The notes under the pieces: model-generated
Seen by the model: the letters and a program-made list of their open reading frames with translations, nothing else
Database searches by the model: none
Told to the model about the DNA's origin: nothing
Assembly (NCBI GenBank): GCA_032162705.1
Contig: JAVRON010000003.1
Location: 1 to 64,000 of the forward strand
DNA from: QHXN01 sp032162705
GTDB lineage: Bacteria > Acidobacteriota > Blastocatellia > Pyrinomonadales > Pyrinomonadaceae
Reading direction: 5' to 3'
DNA length: 64,000 bases
Position numbers and translations under genes: made by a program
In this document: positions 57,786 to 64,000 of the stretch, piece by piece
Position numbering within the stretch: position 1 is the first letter of the stretch
Layout: each line of letters starts with the position of its first letter

Positions 57786-58817
57786 TTAACGCGAGAGGAA
57801 GTCGGCGACCGCCGGGTTCATCTTCCGCCACTCGCAGCCCGGAGCGAGATGGCCGCAGTCGCCTTCGAGCGTGAGCACCTGCGCTTTGAGCAGGCGCGCG
57901 AAATCTAAAGCGGGGCCGGGCGTGACGACGTGGTCTTGTGCCGCGACGACGACGAGCACGCGCGCCTTGACCGCGGCGGCGGCGCGCTCCATCGAGCCGC
58001 CGAAGGGCGCGGACACGTCGAGCGTCATCATCGCCTGATCCTGCCTGATCTTGTCGTTGGCGTCGAAGCCCCTCAACGTCCTGGCCTTCGCCAACTCCTC
58101 GAAGACTTTTTCACGCGTCATGCGCCGGTTGAACTCTTCGGGCGTGCTCAAGAGCAGCGCGCCGAACTCGTACTCGGCGGCGCGCGCAGGCTCCTGTGTG
58201 TAGTCGCCGTTCTGCCAGCCGGGGTCGTTCATGATCGCGTCAATCTGCGTCTGCCAGTCGAGCAGGTCGTATGGCGCGAGCCGCGGCGAGCCGACCACGG
58301 GGACGCCGCAGTCCATGAAGTCCGGGTACGCGACGATCCATTGGAACGTCTGCATCCCGCCCATCGAGATTCCCAACACGGCCTTCAGGTGACTTATGCC
58401 AAGCACCTTCGTCAGAAGCTCGTGCTGAGAGTTGACCATGTCGCGGACGGTGAAGCGCGGGAACTTCATGCGCGGCTGGCGTGTGCTGTTCGACGGCGAC
58501 GAGGAGACTCCGTTGCCGAGCGCGTCAACGGCGATGATGTAGAACTTCGACGTGTCAACGAGACGGCCCGGCCCGAAGTTCGACATCAACTGCTCGGTCG
58601 TGCCCGATGCCCAGGTCGGAAACAGGATCGCGTTCGACCTATCGGCGTTGAGCGCGCCAAAGGTTCTGTAGCCGATGCGGCAGTCGCGTAAAACGTCGCC
58701 GCTCTCCAGCCTGAAGTCGCCGAGTTGCGCGAACTTCAACGCCTGCGCGGCGGCGACGCCCGCACTCATCAACAGGAAGAGAAGAATGGACGCGGCGACT
58801 CTGATCTGCCTCTTCAA
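57786..58817 (-). CDS. Secreted MetX-like alpha/beta-hydrolase
   Basis: About 343 residues from a TTG at 58817: a signal peptide (KRQIRVAASILLFLLMSAGVAAAQ) and an alpha/beta-hydrolase fold closely patterned on homoserine O-acetyltransferase. It has YRTFGALN, the nucleophile elbow GISMGGMQTF (serine about 151) and the Asp/His pair in VVAAQDHVVTP and GDCGHLAPGCEW. True MetX is cytosolic; this copy is exported, so methionine biosynthesis is unlikely and an esterase or acyltransferase role on sugars is more plausible. The upstream GTG at 58871 is an alternative start that would give an overlong n-region. It follows the PQQ-type sugar dehydrogenase on the same strand. Confidence 0.85.
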   Translation of the reverse strand: MKRQIRVAASILLFLLMSAGVAAAQALKFAQLGDFRLESGDVLRDCRIGYRTFGALNADRSNAILFPTWASGTTEQLMSNFGPGRLVDTSKFYIIAVDALGNGVSSSPSNSTRQPRMKFPRFTVRDMVNSQHELLTKVLGISHLKAVLGISMGGMQTFQWIVAYPDFMDCGVPVVGSPRLAPYDLLDWQTQIDAIMNDPGWQNGDYTQEPARAAEYEFGALLLSTPEEFNRRMTREKVFEELAKARTLRGFDANDKIRQDQAMMTLDVSAPFGGSMERAAAAVKARVLVVVAAQDHVVTPGPALDFARLLKAQVLTLEGDCGHLAPGCEWRKMNPAVADFLSR

Positions 58818-58877
58818 CGGAGCCTCACTTTCGGGTTGCGGGCAGCGAGTCCGTGGGCCATTTTGCCGCACGGCGAG

Positions 58878-60236
58878 CTACTTGCCCGCGTAGCTGACGC
58901 GCCAGATCGTGTTTGAGCCGTCGTCGGAGACGAACAGCGAGCCGTCTTTCGCCTCCGCCACGCCGACGGGCCGGCCCCAAACGTCTCCCGCGGGCGTGAC
59001 AAAGCCGGTCATGAAGTCTTCGTACTCGCCGGTCGGCACGCCGTTTCGCAGGAGCACGCGGATCACTTTGTAGCCGGTGCGTTTTCCGCGATTCCATGAT
59101 CCGTGCTCGGCGGCGAAGGCGTCGCCGACGTACTCGCTCGGGAACTGCCCCGTGGCGTAGAACATCATCTCAAGTGAGGCCGAGTGCGACTGTATGAGCA
59201 CGTCCGGAACGACGACCTTGTCGCGTAACTCCGTGTGCGCGCCGGGGTGACGAGGGTCTTGGTTCGGCCCCGTGTAGTACCAGGGCCAGCCGTAGAAGCC
59301 GCCTTCACGCACGCGCGTCACGTAGTCCGGGACGAGGTCGTCGCCCAGCCCGTCGCGCTCGTTGACCGAGGCCCAGAGGTTGCCCGTCAACGGGTTGACC
59401 GCGATGCCGACCGCGTTGCGGATGCCGGTCGCGTAGAGGCGGAAGCCTGTGCCGTCCGGGTTGTATTCGAGTATGTCGGCACGCCGCTCCTCCTGCGCGT
59501 TCGCGTCTTCATAGACGTTCGTCAGCGAGCCGACAGAGACGAACATCTTTTTGCCGTCGAGCGAGAAGGTGATGTCGCGCGTCCAGTGGCCGCCGCCGCG
59601 CAGTCGTCCGCCGCCGGGCAGGTCTGGCACGACGGTCTCGGCGGGGCCGCGCGCCTTGAGGTCGCCGCTGCGGTACGGGAAGCGTAGCACGGCGTCGGTG
59701 TCGGCGATATAGATGTAGCGCGGGTCGGGGCCGGGTGGGTAGAAGGCGATGCCGAAAGGCTGGTGCAGGTCGGCGGCGAAGACTTCCGAGGTCTCGGCCT
59801 TGCCCGCCGCGCCGCGCAGCAGGCGCACGCGCCCCGCATAACTCTCCGCGACGAAGAGGTCGCCGTTCGGCGCGGTGCGTATGAGGCGCGGGGTCGCGAG
59901 TCCCGCGGCGTACTCCTCGACCTTGAAGCTGGCGGGCACCTGCGGCCACGCGCCCTCGGGTCGCTTCACAAGCTTTGAGCCGGCGTCCACAGAGCGCGTG
60001 GCGTAAGGCTTCGGCAAGTCCGCCGGCGTGATGCGGTGGCGCACGCCCGGCGCGTCCGTCGTCCAATCGCCCGCCGCTCCCTGCCCTGCGAGCACACGGC
60101 CCGGCGTGGCCGGCTGTTCGTGCCGACCCGTCTGCGCTTCATGCCGCTGTTGTGAGCACGCGTCCCCGGCCGCCACCAGCAACGCCGCCGCGAGCGTCGC
60201 CAACGATACGAGCGCCGTCAAACCCTGCTTGCGCAT
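58878..60236 (-). CDS. PQQ-dependent sugar (sorbosone) dehydrogenase-like protein
   Basis: About 452 residues: a signal peptide (MRKQGLTALVSLATLAAALLVAAG), a linker, and a six-bladed beta-propeller (FKVEEYAAGLATPRLIRTAPNGDLFVAES; GIRNAVGIAVNP; YGWPWYYTG; AEHGSWNR) as in soluble glucose/L-sorbosone dehydrogenases. These oxidise free aldoses in the periplasm using PQQ. The ATG at 60236 is preferred over a GTG/ATG further upstream because a GGAGG ribosome site and signal peptide begin there. It heads a two-gene unit with the MetX-like hydrolase. PQQ biosynthesis genes are not in the window. Direct oxidation would compete with import of the sugars freed by the glycosidases. Confidence 0.88.
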   Translation of the reverse strand: MRKQGLTALVSLATLAAALLVAAGDACSQQRHEAQTGRHEQPATPGRVLAGQGAAGDWTTDAPGVRHRITPADLPKPYATRSVDAGSKLVKRPEGAWPQVPASFKVEEYAAGLATPRLIRTAPNGDLFVAESYAGRVRLLRGAAGKAETSEVFAADLHQPFGIAFYPPGPDPRYIYIADTDAVLRFPYRSGDLKARGPAETVVPDLPGGGRLRGGGHWTRDITFSLDGKKMFVSVGSLTNVYEDANAQEERRADILEYNPDGTGFRLYATGIRNAVGIAVNPLTGNLWASVNERDGLGDDLVPDYVTRVREGGFYGWPWYYTGPNQDPRHPGAHTELRDKVVVPDVLIQSHSASLEMMFYATGQFPSEYVGDAFAAEHGSWNRGKRTGYKVIRVLLRNGVPTGEYEDFMTGFVTPAGDVWGRPVGVAEAKDGSLFVSDDGSNTIWRVSYAGK

Positions 60237-60302
60237 GTAGCCTCCGCCCTCTTGCTCTGCCATGAAGGTTAACAAGCATCCGTCTAAAGTCGGTTGAATG
60301 GT

Positions 60303-60326
60303 ACGGCGATCATCTTAGCAACAAAC
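60303..60326. promoter_or_regulatory. Partial operator-like half-site upstream of PQQ dehydrogenase
   Basis: On the minus strand a TTTGTTGC word, identical to the left half of the receptor and GH27 operators, is followed by weaker agreement in the right half (TGA, CG). It lies about 67-90 bases upstream of the dehydrogenase start. It could be a degenerate copy or chance. Confidence 0.25.
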
Positions 60327-60384
60327 ATGCCCGCGGCTAAATGCACGGTCGGTCTCGCGCCCCCGCGAGTTTGGGCCGCGCCTC

Positions 60385-62922
60385 TTACGGGCCGTTAACG
60401 CGTATGGCGAGCGTCGCCGGGGCCAACCCTTGTGTCGAAGCCCTGATGACTACTCTGCCGGCCCGCCTTTCGGACTTCAACACTAAAAGGCACCGCCCTT
60501 GCCACGCCTTCCTCTGCGGCTGCTGGTAGCTCTCCGTGCTGACGGGGTTGGCGTTTCCGACGGCGACAATCGTGCCGGGCCCTTCGACCGAGAACCTGAC
60601 GAGGTTCTCGGCCTTCGGGTTGCGCACGCCGCGCGCGTCTGTCAGCTCGACCGTGATGTAGCTCAAATCCTCGCCGTCGGCCTTGATGTCGCTTCGGTCG
60701 GCGGAGAGCGTGATGCGCGCCGGCTCGCCCGCCGTGCGCAGCTCAGCCGACCCCGCCTGTTTGCCCGCGTCATAGCCGACGGCTTTGAGCACGCCCGCCT
60801 GATAAGGGACATTCCACCTGGCCGTCAACTCGGTCGAGCGGTTCGTTGGCTTCCTGCCCAAAGACCTCCCGTTCAAAAACAGCTCGACCTCTTCGCACGA
60901 TGAATAGACATTCACCTCAAGCGGCTTATTCTCGTAGCCCTTCCAGTTCCAGTCAGCCGCAACGTCGAACCAGTGCCACTTCGACCACGACTGCCTCTTC
61001 GGGTTCGGGTCGAACGAAGGGCGCGGCGGCTTGACGAAGACGGACACCTGATCCTTCTTCCAGAGCGCGTCGCGATAGAAAGATTGTGGTCGCTTCCAGC
61101 CGCAGATGTCTATGTCGCCGCAGTAGGCCAGCGTCCAGGGGTAAAAGTTGTGCTCCTGCCAGTAGCCGCGCCAGCCGATGCTCGCCTCGCCGATGTAGTC
61201 GAAGGCCGTCCAGACGAAGTCGCCGACGACGTAAGGGTGGTCAACGACGCCCATCCAGTAGTCGAACGCTTCGAGCGGGAAGGACTCCGTCGCGACCATG
61301 ACGCGTCTGGACACGCGCCGGTGGTCTGCGTCGTACTTGTCCTTCATGTAGTTGTATCCGGCGAGATCGAGCGTGGCAAAGTAGGGGTCTTTGTCCTCGC
61401 CCATGTCATTGACGGCGGAGGTGACGGGGCGCGTCGGGTCGAGCCGTCGCACGTAGTCGGCCAGAGCTTTCGCCGTCTTCACCACTTCCGGCTTGTTCCT
61501 GTTCGGGATTTCATTTCCCGTGCTCCACATCACGACGGACGGGTGGTTGCGGTCGCGCACGACCATGCTCTCGACATCGCGCTGCCACCACTCGTCGAAG
61601 AAGAGGTGGTAGTCGTGCGGGTTCTTCCCGTCGCGCCACATGTCGAACGCCTCGTCGATGACCAACATGCCGAGCCGGTCGCAGGCCGCGAGGAAGGCGG
61701 GCGACGGCGGATTGTGCGCGAGCCGAAGGGCGTTGAAGCCCGCGGCCTTCAATAATTCGACGCGGCGCTCTTCGGCGCGGTCGTATGCGCGCGCGCCGAC
61801 GGGGCCGTTGTCGTGATGGAGGCAGCCGCCTTTGAGCTTGAGCGGCTGGCCGTTGAAGAGGAAGCCGCGCGCCGCATCAAACGAGATCGTGCGGACGCCG
61901 AACCGCGTCTCCGCGCGGTCGGTCAGCTGACCATCTCGATAGACTTCGGTGACGGCGGTGTAGAGCGCGGGCGAGTCGGGCGACCACAGCGCGGGAGATT
62001 TTATCGCCGCATCCTGATCGAACTCGTATGCGGCTTTCGCTTCGACTGTCTGACTCGACTCGACCTTCGCGCCTTCAGCACCTGCGGCGTCAACAATCCT
62101 CGTGATGAGTTTGATTCGCGCCGTGCTGTCGCTCTCGTTCATCACTTTCGTCTTCGCGTTGACTTTCGCGGATGACGCGCCAACCTCAGGCGTCGTGACG
62201 TAAGTGCCCCACTGCGCGACGTGCACAGGCTCCAACGTCTTCAGCCAGACGTGTCGATAGATGCCGGAGCCGGAGTACCAGCGACTGTTCTCGCCCTCGT
62301 TCTTCACCTTGACGGCGAGCGTGTTCGCGCCGCCGAATTTGACCTTGTCCGTCAGGTCGAACCAGAAGCTTGTGTAGCCGTAAGGATGGCTCCCCAATGG
62401 CTGGCCGTTCAGCCATAGGTCGGCGTTCATATAGACGCCGTCGAACTGAATCACGATTCGCTTCCCCTTCGCTTCGGCGGGGACGTTGAAAGTTTTGCGA
62501 TACCAGCCGGTGCCCCCCGTCGTGAAGCCGCCGCTCACCTGACTGATCGCTTCGGGGTCGAAGGGCGAGCGAGTGCCGGGCAGGTCTTCGATGCTCCAGT
62601 CGTGCGGGAGGTCGAGCCTGCGCCAGCCGGAGTCGTCGAAGTCGGGACTCTCCGCGCCCTGTGCGCCGCCGCGATGGAAACGCCAGTCAGCGTCGAAGAG
62701 TGTGACGTTGTTCTGTTCGCCGTCAAAGAGTGCGATGCTGTTTTGTTCGTCGCTTGCGGGCGCGACGGAAGGTGAAATCAACTGCGCCGTCTGCGCCTCG
62801 GATGACGTTCCCGCCGCGGCTAACAAGACGAGCAGCGCAATCCCCATGACCCTTATCTGATCTTTGATTGAGAACTCTTTTCTCGGCGCTCTGCCTGCGC
62901 CGGCGCGCGTTGACCTCATCAT
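60385..62922 (-). CDS. Secreted GH2 beta-galactosidase-like enzyme with DUF4982-type C-terminus
   Basis: An 845-residue GH2 enzyme: export signal (about 18-45), jelly roll (DADWRFHRGGAQ; LDLPHDWSIEDLPG), Ig-like domain, TIM barrel with acid/base Glu471 in WSTGNEIPNR and nucleophile Glu546 in MVATESFPL. The DUF4982 and big-Ig-type C-terminal domains (CEEVELFLNGRSLGRK; DIKADGEDLSYITVELTD) are those of a distinct GH2 branch common in Bacteroidota and Acidobacteriota loci. A GTG at 62961 is also in frame; the ATG at 62922 with GTGAGG ahead of it is preferred. A 10-codon imperfect tandem repeat precedes the first domain. Substrate is probably beta-galactose, but the branch also includes other specificities. 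Confidence 0.9.
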   Translation of the reverse strand: MMRSTRAGAGRAPRKEFSIKDQIRVMGIALLVLLAAAGTSSEAQTAQLISPSVAPASDEQNSIALFDGEQNNVTLFDADWRFHRGGAQGAESPDFDDSGWRRLDLPHDWSIEDLPGTRSPFDPEAISQVSGGFTTGGTGWYRKTFNVPAEAKGKRIVIQFDGVYMNADLWLNGQPLGSHPYGYTSFWFDLTDKVKFGGANTLAVKVKNEGENSRWYSGSGIYRHVWLKTLEPVHVAQWGTYVTTPEVGASSAKVNAKTKVMNESDSTARIKLITRIVDAAGAEGAKVESSQTVEAKAAYEFDQDAAIKSPALWSPDSPALYTAVTEVYRDGQLTDRAETRFGVRTISFDAARGFLFNGQPLKLKGGCLHHDNGPVGARAYDRAEERRVELLKAAGFNALRLAHNPPSPAFLAACDRLGMLVIDEAFDMWRDGKNPHDYHLFFDEWWQRDVESMVVRDRNHPSVVMWSTGNEIPNRNKPEVVKTAKALADYVRRLDPTRPVTSAVNDMGEDKDPYFATLDLAGYNYMKDKYDADHRRVSRRVMVATESFPLEAFDYWMGVVDHPYVVGDFVWTAFDYIGEASIGWRGYWQEHNFYPWTLAYCGDIDICGWKRPQSFYRDALWKKDQVSVFVKPPRPSFDPNPKRQSWSKWHWFDVAADWNWKGYENKPLEVNVYSSCEEVELFLNGRSLGRKPTNRSTELTARWNVPYQAGVLKAVGYDAGKQAGSAELRTAGEPARITLSADRSDIKADGEDLSYITVELTDARGVRNPKAENLVRFSVEGPGTIVAVGNANPVSTESYQQPQRKAWQGRCLLVLKSERRAGRVVIRASTQGLAPATLAIRVNGP
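62692..62751 (-). repeat. Imperfect 30-bp tandem repeat in GH2 N-terminal linker
   Basis: Two adjacent 30-base units (62722-62751 and 62692-62721) differ at six positions and encode DEQNSIALFD and GEQNNVTLFD. The second copy is the start of the normal GH2 jelly roll, so an in-frame duplication has lengthened the linker between signal peptide and domain by ten residues. Confidence 0.85.
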
Positions 62923-63019
62923 TCCCTCACTTTGATAGATGTGCAGACTGTCTTCATGCACACGCCTCTGAGCCTTTCGAGGCGGGCTGCCAATGATTCG
63001 GGCCGAAGTGCGGCGAGCC

Positions 63020-63994
63020 TTACTTATAATCCGTCTTCTGGCTGTCCGAATACGCCTTCCGAATGAACTCGGGCGGCGTCGGCGAAGCGAACTTCTTTCC
63101 CTTGCTGATTGACCACGCGCCTAACCAATCGGATGTGCCAACGTATTTGTCGGGCGACTGATACACAGGGTCTTTCAACGCCTGCTCCAGGGTGATGAAC
63201 CGATAGCCTCTGTCTCTCAACACCTTGACCAGCGCGTCGAAGTTGTCGGCGTTAAGCTCGTTGGCGTGCAGCAGGAGGATGTGCCTGATCTGGCGTCCGA
63301 ACAGCTCTGCCGAAACCTTCTCGCAGTGGTCGAACTTGAGCGCGGCGAACAACAGATACTCTTCGGAGACGCGCTTCAACTCTTCGGCGTCGCCCTGCGC
63401 GCGTGCCTTCTCATAGGCGGCGAGAAACATCCAGTCCATCGTGTCCACGGTCACGGGCGCGATGCGATAGCCCCTTGCGGCGATGAAGTCCTCGAAGGAT
63501 TTCTCAAGCTCAGGCGTCGCGCCCATCTGAAGGAATGGGTGGCGGAAGTATCTCGCCTTCTGCCCCTTCTCCTTCAAAAGCATCTCCGTGACCGCCTCGC
63601 CGCGTATGAAGTCGTCCTCGTAGTCGGCGAGCGAGGTCGTCTTGAACCCGAGATGGGTGAAGGTGTGGTTGCCCAATTCGACGCCACTGTCTGACCATTC
63701 TTTCAACACCGCGATGCGCGCGTCGGTTTCGCCGGGCACGTACAGGAGCGACTCGTTGACGAACCCGACGACGGGCATCTGATACCTGTTAAATCCCGAC
63801 AGGAGTTTACCGGTCATGGCGCGCAGCCTCGCGAGTTCGATCCGCGGGCCGCTGAGGGGCAGGTCGTCCATCGTCACCGCGATCTCTTTTTGCCGACCGT
63901 TCGCATCGCTCGGAGTTTGCGCCTGAAGGCTAATTAAACAGACGCCCGACATCCAGACCGTCAGCGCCGCCACACATAAAATTATTCGCCCCAT
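63020..63994 (-). CDS. Secreted polysaccharide deacetylase (NodB-homology)
   Basis: A 324-residue protein with a signal peptide (1-26) and a NodB-type carbohydrate-esterase domain: the TMDDLP block (Asp43 and Asp44), the zinc-binding H-x-x-x-H in NHTFTHLGF (His110, His114) and RYFRHPF. The C-terminal half (HILLLHANELNADNF) completes the CE4-like barrel. It may remove acetyl or N-acetyl groups from polysaccharide or peptidoglycan; substrate is not shown. It is on the same strand as, and 97 bases upstream of, the last GH2. The start at 63994 is six bases from the window edge, so an upstream start cannot be excluded. Confidence 0.88.
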   Translation of the reverse strand: MGRIILCVAALTVWMSGVCLISLQAQTPSDANGRQKEIAVTMDDLPLSGPRIELARLRAMTGKLLSGFNRYQMPVVGFVNESLLYVPGETDARIAVLKEWSDSGVELGNHTFTHLGFKTTSLADYEDDFIRGEAVTEMLLKEKGQKARYFRHPFLQMGATPELEKSFEDFIAARGYRIAPVTVDTMDWMFLAAYEKARAQGDAEELKRVSEEYLLFAALKFDHCEKVSAELFGRQIRHILLLHANELNADNFDALVKVLRDRGYRFITLEQALKDPVYQSPDKYVGTSDWLGAWSISKGKKFASPTPPEFIRKAYSDSQKTDYK

Positions 63995-64000
63995 GTTCCT

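Overview
The window is GC-rich and carries two gene families typical of Acidobacteriota: a secreted VWFA-domain protein of the acidobacterial type, and a very large Oar-like TonB-dependent receptor with an N-terminal carboxypeptidase-regulatory-like domain. CRTAC1 (FG-GAP/ASPIC) proteins and many secreted glycosidases fit the same phylum, probably a Blastocatellia-like soil bacterium. The assignment rests on gene content only. I saw no rRNA, tRNA or CRISPR array.

Layout. (1) 1-2350: the 3' end of an outer-membrane barrel gene, a small cytochrome c, then about 1 kb of decayed DNA. That stretch holds an IS6-type transposase scrap joined to a DUF6036-like nucleotidyltransferase tail, and a 3'-5' exonuclease pseudogene whose ExoII motif is duplicated by a 27-bp tandem repeat. 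(2) 2351-6845 (+): a SASA-family acetylesterase and a GH3 beta-glycosidase. (3) 17106 down to 7120 (-): a sugar ABC transporter (binding lipoprotein, double ATPase, permease) interleaved with a secreted mutarotase and a GH10 xylanase, followed by galT, an IMPase-family phosphatase and a GHMP kinase that looks like plant L-arabinokinase rather than GalK. (4) 17271-25834: type-B carboxylesterase, TonB-dependent receptor, ROK repressor, xylose isomerase. (5) 26374-36057: CRTAC1 and VWFA proteins (+) facing a four-gene (-) cluster of TPR, CRTAC1, TPR and heptaheme cytochrome c. (6) 36346-62922: GH2 beta-mannosidase and GH9 (+); a GH31-GH42-GH51-unknown-Gfo/Idh operon (-); GH95 (+); GH27-GH5 (-); GH2 (+); a PQQ-type sugar dehydrogenase with a secreted MetX-like hydrolase (-); another GH2 (-). 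(7) A polysaccharide deacetylase closes the window.

How it fits together. The enzymes match stepwise breakdown of branched hemicellulose. GH5/GH9 cut beta-glucan backbones. GH31 alpha-xylosidase, GH2/GH42 beta-galactosidases, GH95 alpha-fucosidase and GH51 arabinofuranosidase strip xyloglucan-type side chains. GH10 handles xylan, GH27 plus the GH2 mannosidase handle galactomannan, and esterases remove acyl groups. Uptake would be by the TonB receptor and the ABC transporter. XylA, GalM, the GHMP kinase and GalT start catabolism of the released xylose, galactose and possibly arabinose.

The most interesting signal is a shared 24-bp imperfect palindrome (left arm CTTTGTT, 9-bp core often GCATG-like, right arm AACAAAAG-like). 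It occurs at the promoters of the TonB receptor (two copies), the ABC operon, the GH27-GH5 operon and the mannosidase-GH9 operon. At three of these it overlaps or follows a recognisable -35/-10. This points to one regulon spread over about 37 kb, probably controlled by the ROK repressor encoded beside the receptor.
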